A stretch of 64,000 bases of DNA, taken from NCBI GenBank assembly GCA_958295905.1, contig OY282382.1:3682001-3746000 (forward strand). The letters run 5' to 3'. Under the pieces are notes generated by a model. It did no database searches and was not told the DNA's origin. It saw only the letters and a program-made list of their open reading frames with translations. This stretch comes from an uncultured Vicinamibacterales bacterium. GTDB lineage: Bacteria; Acidobacteriota; Vicinamibacteria; Vicinamibacterales; UBA8438. Shown here in pieces: positions 37,789 through 45,594 of the stretch; position 1 is the stretch's first letter, and the number at the start of each line of letters is the position of its first letter. The position numbers and the translations under genes were made by a program.

Positions 37789-39366
37789 ATGTCGCGCCAT
37801 ACGTACCTGCTCGACCCGTCGCACTCGGCGGCCGGCATCGTGTCCCGGCTCGCGCAGCGTTTCACGATTCGGCGCACGGGGACGGGGACCGCCGTCCGCA
37901 CCTATCTCGACACGTTCGATTGGCGCCTCTACCGCGATTCGGGTTTGCTCCTGTCCGATGCCCGGGACGGCAGCTGCCTCGTGCGCTGGGACCGCTTCGA
38001 CGGCCGGTGCCGTCAACGCGCCTCGCTCCCGGCGCCTCCCGACTTCGCCCGGGATCTGCCCCCGGGAGGTTTCCGGGAAGCGCTGCAGGCGGTGTGCGGC
38101 ATCCGGCGGCTCCTGCCGGTCGTCCGCATCGAGCGCCGCAGCGAACGGCTCCCGGTGGTCGACCACCGGGACAAGGTGGTCGCGCGCCTGTCCCTCGATC
38201 GCGGGACCGCCACCGGTCCGACGCGCCGCCGCCGTCGGCTGCGCCCGGCCCTGCGCCTCGTCCCGATGACCGGGTACGAGCGCGCCGGCGCCGGCGTGCG
38301 CCGCTTCTTGGAGCGGGACCTCGGCCTGGCGCCGGGCGCGGAGGGCGAGCTCGATCTGGCCCTGGCCGCGGTCGGCCGCCAACCGTGCGACTACGCCGGC
38401 AAGATCGAGTTGAGCCTCGACCCGGCGGATCGCACCGATCGCACGATGAAGCGCATCCTGGCCGCCCTGTGGGAGACCATGCAGGTCAACGAAGACGGTC
38501 TGCGCCGGGATCTCGATCCGGAGTTCCTGCACGATTTCCGCGTGGCGGTACGGCGGACCCGCTCCTGCCTCGGTCAGGTCCGGGAGGTGTTCGACGACAC
38601 GGTGACGCGCTACTTCGCCGGCGAGTTCGCTTGGCTGGGGGGATTGACCGGTCCGCCCCGGGACCTCGACGTGCATCTGCTCAACCTGCGCGGCTACGAG
38701 GCCGATCTGCCGGCGTCGGCGCGCGGCGATCTGGTGCCGCTGGCCGACCACCTGCGGGGCCGGAAACAGGCCGCGCACCGGGAGCAGCTCGCGGGGCTCG
38801 ACTCGGTCCGCTACCGGCGGCTCAAGCGGGAATGGCGCCGCTTTCTCGAGGCCGACGCCGGCGGGCCGGGGGCGAACGCCTCCCGCCCGGTCGGGGAGGT
38901 GGCGGCCGAGCGCATCGACCGCGCCTATGCGCGGGTGCGCAAGCGGGGCCGGTCCCTCTCGGCGGAGACCCCGGCCGAGACCCTCCACGAACTGCGCATC
39001 GCCTGCAAGAAGCTGCGGTATCTGATCGAGTTCTTCCGGAGCCTGTTCGCGGGCGGTCCCGTGAGCGCCGTCATCAGTGCGCTGAAGCGGTTGCAGGACG
39101 ACCTCGGCGACTACAACGACCTGCAGGTGCAGCAGCGTGAACTGCGGGACACCGCGCAAGAGCTGTTCTCGGCGGGCGGCGCGAACGCGCCGGTTATGCT
39201 GACGATGGGACGGTTGGTCGACCGGCTGGAGTCTCGGGAGAGCGCCGCGCGCCGGCGGGTCGTCGAGCAGGTCGGCCGGTTCGTGAGCGCGCGGACGAGG
39301 GCGGAGCTCGGACGGCTTCTCGCGGCACGCGCGGAGACCTCTGTCTCGGGCCGCGGCTCATCGTGA
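37789..39366 (+). CDS. CYTH-like/CHAD-domain protein (putative polyphosphate-binding)
   Basis: 525 aa. The N-terminal ~200 residues retain the CYTH signature VRTYLDTFDWRLYRDSGLLL but not the ExExK start, so triphosphatase activity is doubtful. From about 220 the CHAD domain begins, with the histidine- and lysine/arginine-rich helices expected for polyanion binding: DPEFLHDFRVAVRRTRS, RDLDVHLLNL, LHELRIACKKLRYLIEFF and LGDYNDLQVQ. CHAD domains bind polyphosphate and target polyphosphate granules. It heads a run with a ParA-like ATPase and SixA next to ppx and ppk. Confidence 0.9.
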   Translation: MSRHTYLLDPSHSAAGIVSRLAQRFTIRRTGTGTAVRTYLDTFDWRLYRDSGLLLSDARDGSCLVRWDRFDGRCRQRASLPAPPDFARDLPPGGFREALQAVCGIRRLLPVVRIERRSERLPVVDHRDKVVARLSLDRGTATGPTRRRRRLRPALRLVPMTGYERAGAGVRRFLERDLGLAPGAEGELDLALAAVGRQPCDYAGKIELSLDPADRTDRTMKRILAALWETMQVNEDGLRRDLDPEFLHDFRVAVRRTRSCLGQVREVFDDTVTRYFAGEFAWLGGLTGPPRDLDVHLLNLRGYEADLPASARGDLVPLADHLRGRKQAAHREQLAGLDSVRYRRLKREWRRFLEADAGGPGANASRPVGEVAAERIDRAYARVRKRGRSLSAETPAETLHELRIACKKLRYLIEFFRSLFAGGPVSAVISALKRLQDDLGDYNDLQVQQRELRDTAQELFSAGGANAPVMLTMGRLVDRLESRESAARRRVVEQVGRFVSARTRAELGRLLAARAETSVSGRGSS

Positions 39367-39408
39367 CGGCGGGTCCCGCGCGGCGGCGGCGGCGGAGGTA
39401 ATGTCCCG

Positions 39409-40167
39409 ATGAGGGTGCTGGCCACCTACAACATCAAGGGGGGGGTGGGGAAGACCGCGGCCGCCGTCAACCTCGCCTATCTCGCCGCCGCCGCGGGATC
39501 GCGCACCCTGGTCTGCGATCTGGATCCGCAGGGCGCCGCCACCTATTCCTTCCGGATCAAGATGAAGGTCCGCGGCGGCGGGAAGAAGCTGATTCACGGC
39601 AAGCGGCCGCTCGGCCGATACGTCCGCGAGACGGACTACGAAGGGCTCGACCTGCTGCCGGCGGACTTCTCGTACCGCCACTTGGACCTGCTGCTCGACA
39701 GCCCGAAGTACGTCCGCCGGCTGACGAGCCGTATCCGCGTGCTCGGCCGCGACTACGACTACGTCTTTCTGGACTGCGCGCCGAGCCTGTCGCTCGTCTC
39801 GGAGGCCGTCTTCGCGGTCGCCGACGCCCTGATCGTGCCGACCATTCCGACGACGCTGTCGCGGCGGACGCTCCGCCAGCTCGTCCGCCACCTGCGGCAG
39901 CATCGGGTGACGGTTCGGCTGCTGCCGTTCTATTCCATGGTCGACCGCCGCCGCACGCTGCATCGCCGGATCTGCGACGCCCCGGACGAGATGCCGTGCC
40001 CCGTGCTCGCGACCGAGATTCCGTACGCCAGCGCGGTGGAGCAGATGAGCGCGCGGCGGGCGCCGCTGTGCGGGTTCGCGAGAACGAACCCGGCCGCCCG
40101 CGCCTATGCCGGCCTGTGGGACGAACTGGTCCGGAGGCTCCAGGATCCTCCGCCGGACCCGTCATGA
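39409..40167 (+). CDS. ParA/MinD-family ATPase
   Basis: 252 aa. The deviant Walker A KGGVGKTAAAVNLAYLAA (residues 10-), switch I/Walker B region VCDLDPQGA and VFLDCAPSLS, and the ParA PTIPTTLSRRTL motif are all present. There is no N-terminal HTH and no ParB gene nearby, so it is of the orphan, cargo-positioning kind rather than a plasmid partition ParA. It is 42 nt after the CHAD gene and overlaps sixA by four bases (ATGA). A role in positioning polyphosphate granules on the nucleoid is inferred from its neighbours. Confidence 0.9.
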   Translation: MRVLATYNIKGGVGKTAAAVNLAYLAAAAGSRTLVCDLDPQGAATYSFRIKMKVRGGGKKLIHGKRPLGRYVRETDYEGLDLLPADFSYRHLDLLLDSPKYVRRLTSRIRVLGRDYDYVFLDCAPSLSLVSEAVFAVADALIVPTIPTTLSRRTLRQLVRHLRQHRVTVRLLPFYSMVDRRRTLHRRICDAPDEMPCPVLATEIPYASAVEQMSARRAPLCGFARTNPAARAYAGLWDELVRRLQDPPPDPS

Positions 40168-40667
40168 AGACGATTCTCCTGCTGCGCCACGGCAAGTCGA
40201 GCTGGGAGGTCGGATCCCTTCCGGATCGCGAACGCCCCCTGGCCTCCCGGGGCGCGGGGGCGGCACGGCGGATGGGTGGGTTCCTCGGCCGGGTGGGGCC
40301 GGCGCCCGACCGCGTGCTGTGCTCGCCGGCGGTGCGCGCGGCCGAGACGCTGCGGCGCGCGGCCGACGCCGGGGGGTGGAGCGCCTCCGCGGCCGTGGTC
40401 CCCGCGTTGTACGGAGCCTCGCCCGGCGACGTGCTGGCCTGCCTCGCCACCGTCCCCGGCGACGTGGAGACGCTGCTGGTGGTGGGACACGAACCGGCCT
40501 GCTCGCAGACCGCGGCCATGCTGATCGGCGGCGCGGCGGTGCGGTTCCCCACCGCCGCGCTCGCGTGTATCGGGTTGGACGTGACGCGGTGGGACGAGGT
40601 CGGGCCCGGCCGCGGGGAGCTGCTCTGGTTCGTCACCCCGCGCATGCTGGCCAAGTTCGACGACTAG
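40164..40667 (+). CDS. sixA: SixA-type phosphohistidine phosphatase
   Basis: 167 aa histidine-phosphatase fold. LRHGKSSWE carries the catalytic RHG, the second Arg is in SPAVRAAET, and the second His is in VVGHEPACS. SixA dephosphorylates phosphohistidine proteins such as ArcB or PtsN. The ATGA overlap with the ParA gene suggests translational coupling. A ppx gene is convergent 276 bp away. Confidence 0.92.
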   Translation: MKTILLLRHGKSSWEVGSLPDRERPLASRGAGAARRMGGFLGRVGPAPDRVLCSPAVRAAETLRRAADAGGWSASAAVVPALYGASPGDVLACLATVPGDVETLLVVGHEPACSQTAAMLIGGAAVRFPTAALACIGLDVTRWDEVGPGRGELLWFVTPRMLAKFDD

Positions 40668-40760
40668 CCGGCGGCCCGGGCGAAGTCCCCGCTGCATTCG
40701 AGCGGCGATGCATCCCGCCGGACGGCGTTGTTCGTCGGTCACCTATGCTCAAACCGCGAT

Positions 40761-40816
40761 GAACGGGGACGCCGATCACCCCGACGCCACCAAACGTCGG
40801 GACCTGTTTTCACAGC
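40761..40816 (+). repeat. 56-bp repeat, copy 2
   Basis: Reverse-complement match of 37367-37422, beginning GAACGGGGACGCCGATCACC and ending with CTGTTTTCACAGC. Together with copy 1 it flanks the CHAD-ParA-SixA genes in inverted orientation, 3.3 kb apart. Confidence 0.8.
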
Positions 40817-40844
40817 ACCAAGCGCTCTCCTCACGCTTGGTCAG

Positions 40845-40934
40845 GCACGGGCGTTCTTCGCCCGCGGGCGCTCTTCAGCCCGCTGGCGCCCCCGCCGCTC
40901 CCGGGGCGACGCGGGGCTTTCACCACGGGCGGTT
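40845..40934 (+). repeat. ~88-bp repeat, copy 1
   Basis: GC-rich sequence beginning GCACGGGCGTTCTTCGCCCG and ending CGGGCGGTT. It matches, as the reverse complement, 61502-61589 with about 10 differences. Confidence 0.75.
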
Positions 40935-40943
40935 GAGGGCTGG

Positions 40944-42446
40944 CTAGCCGAACGACATCCGGTAGCCGGCCTGCCGGAGATAGGCCTCCTCGGTCTCCAG
41001 ATCGGCGCGGGTCAACGGGTGCTGGTCGAGCCACCCCGGGGGGAACCGCAGATCGAGCGCATTCTTTGCGGCGGAGAGCTCGATCGGAGGCAGGGGCAGG
41101 GGGCTGCGGCTCCGGTGCAGGACCACCGACAGGCGGAGGGACATTGCGAGCCGCTCCGTCCACGCCGACCAGCTTCGGGGAAGCGCGGCGATGGCCTCGG
41201 TCGGAAACTTGCGCCGGTGGGAACGCACGAGCGTCGCCAGCACCTGCTGCTCGGGGAGCGAGAACCCCTGCAGGTCCGCGTGCGCGACGATGTACTCGCC
41301 GTGGCGGTGGTAGTGGTTGTGCGCGATGTCCAGACCGATCTCGTGCAGGTTCGCGGCCCAGGACAGGAACTGCCGGGCATTGCGGGCGTCGAGGCCCCAG
41401 CTCGCCGCCACCTGCGCCAGCAGCGCCAGGCCCGTCTGCTCCACCCGCGCCGCCTGTTGCCGATCGATGTGGGCGCGATCGGCCAGGGCCTCGACGCCCC
41501 GCGCCCGGACGTCCTGATCGCGGATACGACCGAGAAAGTCGTAGAGGAGGCCTTCCCGCAGGGCGCCTTCCGAACGGCGCATCACGTCGATCCGGAGCGC
41601 CTCGAACAGGGCGGACAGGATCGCGGTCCCGCCGGCGATCGTCGTCTTGCGTCTGGGGTTCAGCCCCTCCAGCCTCAACCGGCCGATGCGCCCGGCCTTC
41701 AGCAGCGTATCCCGCAGCCGGCCGAGGGCCTCGGCGGTGATGCCTTTCCGGCTCCAGCCGTAGGTGCGGACGAGGCCGTCGATGGCCCGGATGGTCCCCG
41801 ACGCGCCGACCGCCTCATCCCAGTCGAAGGCGCGGAAGCGCTCGGCGACCGGCTCCAGCTCCTGCATGGCGGCTAGTTCCGCCCGCTGCCAATTCTCGGC
41901 GGTGAGCCGCCCGTCGCCGAAATAGGCCCGGCTGAACGTGATGCAGCCCATGTACAGGCTCTCCATGTCCCGGGGCGCCTCGTCACCCGCGATCAGCTCG
42001 GTGCTCCCGCCGCCGATGTCGATCACCAGTTTCCGGCGCTGCGGTTCCGGCAGGGTCCGCGCCACCCCGAGAAAGATCAATCGGGCTTCCTCGATCCCGG
42101 AGATGGTCTCGATGGAGTGTCCCAGCGCCCGCTCCGCATCCATGAGGAATTCGCCGGCATCCGCCGCCACCCGTAGCGTGTTGGTCCCGACCGCCCGCAC
42201 CTCGCTCGGCGCCATGTGGCGGAGCCTCTGGCCGAAACGCCGCAGACACTCGATCGCCCGATCCCGCGACTCGGGACTGAGGCGGTCGTGGGCGTCGAGT
42301 CCGGAGGCGAGCTGCACCATCTCGCGCAGGCGATCGACGAGGACCGGCTCGCCACCCTTGGTCCGGGCGACCAGCATGTGGAAACTGTTGGAGCCGAGGT
42401 CGACGGCGGCGATGTTGTCGGGAAGGGTGTCAATCGGGTTCGGCAC
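40944..42446 (-). CDS. ppx: exopolyphosphatase / guanosine-pentaphosphate phosphohydrolase family
   Basis: 500 aa. The actin-like Ppx/GppA core has VDLGSNSFHMLVAR, EVRAVGTNTLR, SGIEEARLIFLGV and the phosphate-binding VIDIGGGSTELI. A C-terminal HD-like helical domain has ANLHEIGLDIAHNHYHRHGEY and ends near residue 490, as in long E. coli-type Ppx. It would hydrolyse polyphosphate from the ends or pppGpp. It is divergent from ppk with an 86-bp gap and converges on sixA. Confidence 0.94.
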   Translation of the reverse strand: MPNPIDTLPDNIAAVDLGSNSFHMLVARTKGGEPVLVDRLREMVQLASGLDAHDRLSPESRDRAIECLRRFGQRLRHMAPSEVRAVGTNTLRVAADAGEFLMDAERALGHSIETISGIEEARLIFLGVARTLPEPQRRKLVIDIGGGSTELIAGDEAPRDMESLYMGCITFSRAYFGDGRLTAENWQRAELAAMQELEPVAERFRAFDWDEAVGASGTIRAIDGLVRTYGWSRKGITAEALGRLRDTLLKAGRIGRLRLEGLNPRRKTTIAGGTAILSALFEALRIDVMRRSEGALREGLLYDFLGRIRDQDVRARGVEALADRAHIDRQQAARVEQTGLALLAQVAASWGLDARNARQFLSWAANLHEIGLDIAHNHYHRHGEYIVAHADLQGFSLPEQQVLATLVRSHRRKFPTEAIAALPRSWSAWTERLAMSLRLSVVLHRSRSPLPLPPIELSAAKNALDLRFPPGWLDQHPLTRADLETEEAYLRQAGYRMSFG

Positions 42447-42532
42447 GACCCATGTCCTATAATTGAGGGCTTCCGTAAGCAGAGAATCCCCGCGGGATAT
42501 TATCAGCGCGCACCGAATCGAGAAGGGAAGCG
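42447..42532. promoter_or_regulatory. ppx-ppk divergent promoter region
   Basis: The 86-bp gap between the divergent start codons is the AT-richest spot locally: TATAAT at 42458-42463 and ATATTAT at 42497-42503. AGAAGGGAAG immediately precedes the ppk GTG. The strand of each -10-like element is not certain. Confidence 0.45.
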
Positions 42533-44653
42533 GTGTCCACCAGAACCCGTCTCGCCGCCCTCGGACCGGCCCGGGCGTTCGTCAGCCGCGAACTGAGCTG
42601 GTTGGGATTCGCCCGCCGGGTGCTGCATCTCGTCGGCCGGACCGACCTGCCCCTCCTTGAACGGGTCAAGTTCGCGGGCATCATCGGCATGCTCCACGAC
42701 GAGTTCTTCATGAAGCGCATGAGCGGTCTGAAACGCGAGGTCGCCGGTCGCGCCAAGAAGCTCTCCATCGACGGCCGGACCCCGGCCGACGAGCTGGCGG
42801 CGTGCCGCGCCCAGTTGCTGGCCCAGGTTGCGGAGCTCAGCCGTCTGTGGCGCGGGGAGCTGGTGCCGGAGCTGGCCCGGGCGGGGCTGCCGATCCTGCG
42901 TCACGACGATCTGAATCGGGACGAGCGCGCGGCCCTGCGCGCCTACTTCGCCCGCAACGTCCAACCCATCCTGACCCCCCTCGCCGTCGATTCCGAGCAT
43001 CCGTTCCCGTTCATCAGCAACCACGGGCTCAATCTCGCGGTGTTCATGCCGCAGCGCGGCGACACCCGATTCGTGCGCATCAAGGTGCCCGGCAACCGCC
43101 CGCGGTGGATTCCCCTGGAGGATCGTCCGGCCGTCGTGCCGATCGAGCAGGTCATCGCCGCCAACCTCGATCTGATCTACCCCGGATCGGCGCCCGCGGC
43201 GGTCCACGTGTTCCGGGTCACGCGCGGGGCGGAGGGGGACATCGATCAGGCGGACGGCGACGCCGACGCGCCGCTGATGGAGCCGGGCAGCATCATCCGC
43301 CAAGTGAGCTCGGAGTTGAAGGCCCGGCGGTTCGCCGGGGTGGTGCGGCTGCAGGTGGACAGCGCGATGCCGGAGAGCCAGGTGGCGTGGCTGAGCCGCC
43401 AGCTCGGGATCGGTCCCGACGACGTCTATCCGACCCGGGCCCTGCTCGGCATGAGCGACCTCCAGCATTTCGACGGGCGGGGCCGCGACGACCTCCGCCA
43501 CCCGCCGCATCGGCCGGCGGACCACCCCCGCCTGCGCCGGTTGTCCGCCAGCGCCTCCGCGATCTTCGACGCGATTGCGCGCGGCGACATTCTGCTGCAC
43601 CACCCCTACCAGAGCTTCGACAGCTCGGTGCTGCGGTTCCTGAACTCGGCCGCGGCGGACCCGGCGGTGCTCGCCATCAAGCTGACCATCTACCGCACCA
43701 GCCGCGATTCGCCCCTGCTGCGGGCGTTGGCGGAAGCCGCGAGACAGGGCAAGCAGGTGGCGGTGCTGGTCGAGATCACCGCGCGGTTCGACGAGGCGCC
43801 GAACATCGCCTGGGGCAACTTCCTGGAGAACGAGGGGGTGCACGTCTCGTACGGCGTGGAGCGGCTCAAGACCCACGTCAAGCTCGCCCTGGTGGTGCGC
43901 GAGGAGCCGGACGGGGTACGGCGCTACGCGCACGTGGGCACCGGGAACTACCACTCGGGGACGGCCAAGATCTACGAGGACCTCGGAATCCTGACCTGCG
44001 ACGAGTCGATCTGCAACGACGTCGCCAGCGTCTTCAACTCGCTCACCGGCGTGATTCCCTACCCCGAGAACAGCAAGCTGCTGGTGGCCCCGGTATCGAT
44101 GCGGCGCCGCTTCATCAAGCTCATCCGCCGCGAGGCGGAGCATGCCCGCGCGGGGCGGCCCGCCGGCATCGACGCGAAGATGAACCAGCTTCAGGATGCC
44201 GAGATCATCCACGAGCTCTACGACGCCAGCGGGGCCGGGGTGCCCATCCGCCTCAACGTGCGCGGGCTGTGCTGCCTGCGCCCGGGGGTGGAGGGGCTGT
44301 CGGAGACGGTGCGCGTGTTCAGCGTCGTGGGACGCTTCCTCGAGCACAGCCGGATCTTCCGGTTCGTCAACGGGGGGCATGCCGAGCACTTCATCGGGTC
44401 CGCGGACTGGATGAAGCGCAACCTGAACGGCCGGGTCGAGACCGTTATTCCGGTCGAGGACCCCGGGCTGAAGCGGCAGCTCGACGACATTCTGGCCGCC
44501 TACGAGCAGGACAACTGCTCGGTGTGGGACTGCCGTTCGGACGGCGAGTACGTCCTCAGAACCCCGGCCGCGGGCGAGCCGCGGCGCGAGGTGCAGGACG
44601 AGTTCATCCGGCGCGGCCGGGGCGTCGCGGAACCCGCCGGCGCAGGGTCGTGA
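42533..44653 (+). CDS. ppk: polyphosphate kinase 1
   Basis: 706 aa. PPK1 domains are in order: N domain FVSRELSWLGFARRVLHL, head domain FPFISNHGLNLAVFMP, then two phospholipase-D-like C domains. The latter carry KLTIYRTSRDSPLLRAL, VLVEITARFDEAPNIAW, and RYAHVGTGNYHSGTAKIYED, where the His is the phosphorylated residue. A last FVNGGHAEHFIGSADWMKRN contains the second conserved His. It makes polyphosphate from ATP reversibly at the membrane or cytoplasm. GTG start with AGAAGGGAAG upstream. Confidence 0.96.
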   Translation: MSTRTRLAALGPARAFVSRELSWLGFARRVLHLVGRTDLPLLERVKFAGIIGMLHDEFFMKRMSGLKREVAGRAKKLSIDGRTPADELAACRAQLLAQVAELSRLWRGELVPELARAGLPILRHDDLNRDERAALRAYFARNVQPILTPLAVDSEHPFPFISNHGLNLAVFMPQRGDTRFVRIKVPGNRPRWIPLEDRPAVVPIEQVIAANLDLIYPGSAPAAVHVFRVTRGAEGDIDQADGDADAPLMEPGSIIRQVSSELKARRFAGVVRLQVDSAMPESQVAWLSRQLGIGPDDVYPTRALLGMSDLQHFDGRGRDDLRHPPHRPADHPRLRRLSASASAIFDAIARGDILLHHPYQSFDSSVLRFLNSAAADPAVLAIKLTIYRTSRDSPLLRALAEAARQGKQVAVLVEITARFDEAPNIAWGNFLENEGVHVSYGVERLKTHVKLALVVREEPDGVRRYAHVGTGNYHSGTAKIYEDLGILTCDESICNDVASVFNSLTGVIPYPENSKLLVAPVSMRRRFIKLIRREAEHARAGRPAGIDAKMNQLQDAEIIHELYDASGAGVPIRLNVRGLCCLRPGVEGLSETVRVFSVVGRFLEHSRIFRFVNGGHAEHFIGSADWMKRNLNGRVETVIPVEDPGLKRQLDDILAAYEQDNCSVWDCRSDGEYVLRTPAAGEPRREVQDEFIRRGRGVAEPAGAGS

Positions 44654-44734
44654 GGCGCCGGGAATCTGCGCCCGGAAACGGTACGGACGCGCAAGAGCCG
44701 GTGGGCGGCAAGGGGAGCCGCCGGCGACGACCGG

Positions 44735-44790
44735 CCGGGCGTCTGCGCGGTAAGAACGGCGCCGCCTCCCGCGGAGGCGCCGACGCCCGG
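44735..44790 (+). terminator. long hairpin downstream of ppk
   Basis: CCGGGCGTC at 44735 and GACGCCCGG at 44782 form a 9-bp outer stem. GGCGCC within pairs again with GGCGCC. The left arm contains TCTGCGCGG, so this hairpin is built on the short repeat family. Confidence 0.5.
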
Positions 44791-44843
44791 TAGGGTCGGT
44801 TGGGCGGCCGGCGGACCGTAGGCGGCGATGGCCGGCCGGGAGG

Positions 44844-44966
44844 GCCGGGAATCTGCGCCGTGGAACGACTTCGAGCACGATCAGACCTTTATTTGCCCGT
44901 GGCAAAGCGCTGGACTAGCCGGGAGTCTGCGCCGTGGAACGATTTTGGGCCCGATTAGACCCTGTA
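44844..44966 (+). repeat. tandem copies of a TCTGCGCCGTGGAACG repeat
   Basis: Two ~48-bp units at 44844-44892 and 44918-44966, period 74: GCCGGGAATCTGCGCCGTGG and GCCGGGAGTCTGCGCCGTGG, each followed by a similar AACGA-T/C-TT...GA-AGACC stretch. The surrounding 376 bp (44654-45029) hold no gene but end in CGGCGCAGACTCCTAG, whose CTA is the stop of the next minus-strand gene. Confidence 0.7.
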
Positions 44967-45029
44967 TAAAGTAGTCATAGACCTTCAACTCCACTATATA
45001 TGGGGGCTGGTTTCCTCCGGCGCAGACTC

Positions 45030-45545
45030 CTAGCGATAGTAAATGTGCCGCCCGATCTGGGTCGTGCGTTCGCGCGGCACCTTCCACGGTACCGCCCCGA
45101 GCGTCTCGGCGTGGAAGAAGAGCGCCCTGCCGGTGGGATCGGTGGTGCGGCCGTCCAGCGACTCCGCCGCGACGGCCAGCGCCTGGGCCCAGAGGTCTGC
45201 GTGGCGCGGCGTCTCGCTCTTTCCGTCGCACCAGAACTTGAACTGGCAGCCGGGTTGCTCTCCGCCTTCCCGGACAACTTCGCACACGGTCGCGGGAAAG
45301 TCGGGATGCGCCCTGCGGTTGAGCACGACCCAGGCCAACGCTTCCATGCCCTCGCGTCCCTCGCCGCCCGCCTCCCAGTAGATGGCCTGCGCGAGGCACT
45401 CCTGCGGTTCGTCACCGGGCTCGGCCGCGGCGACGCCGCCCGAGCCGGCGTGGGCGGCCAGGACCAGCCCCAGCGCAGGACCTGTCATCCAACCGAGCCA
45501 TCGCCATCTCACCGAAGCGGCCGTGCCCTCCGCAGACCATTTCAT
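45030..45545 (-). CDS. SleB/CwlJ-type cell wall hydrolase
   Basis: 171 aa. A signal-anchor-like hydrophobic stretch (about 18-33, WMTGPALGLVLAAHAG) precedes the Hydrolase_2 domain (PF07486): CLAQAIYWEAGGEGREGMEAL, VVLNRRAHPDFPATVCEVV and CQFKFWCDGK, with the late HIYY end. It would cut peptidoglycan. ATG 45545 was chosen because the upstream frame (to 45671) overlaps comM's 3' end and lacks conservation. Its stop codon sits in a TCTGCGCC repeat. Confidence 0.88.
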   Translation of the reverse strand: MKWSAEGTAASVRWRWLGWMTGPALGLVLAAHAGSGGVAAAEPGDEPQECLAQAIYWEAGGEGREGMEALAWVVLNRRAHPDFPATVCEVVREGGEQPGCQFKFWCDGKSETPRHADLWAQALAVAAESLDGRTTDPTGRALFFHAETLGAVPWKVPRERTTQIGRHIYYR

Positions 45546-45594
45546 ATGGGTTGGTATCGGCACACGGCGGCGATCCGGACATCCCGGCCCGCCG

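Noticed and set aside
44881-45399. Minus-strand open frame overlapping the cell-wall hydrolase
   Set aside because: It is a shadow frame of the Hydrolase_2 gene; the conserved residues are in the other frame.
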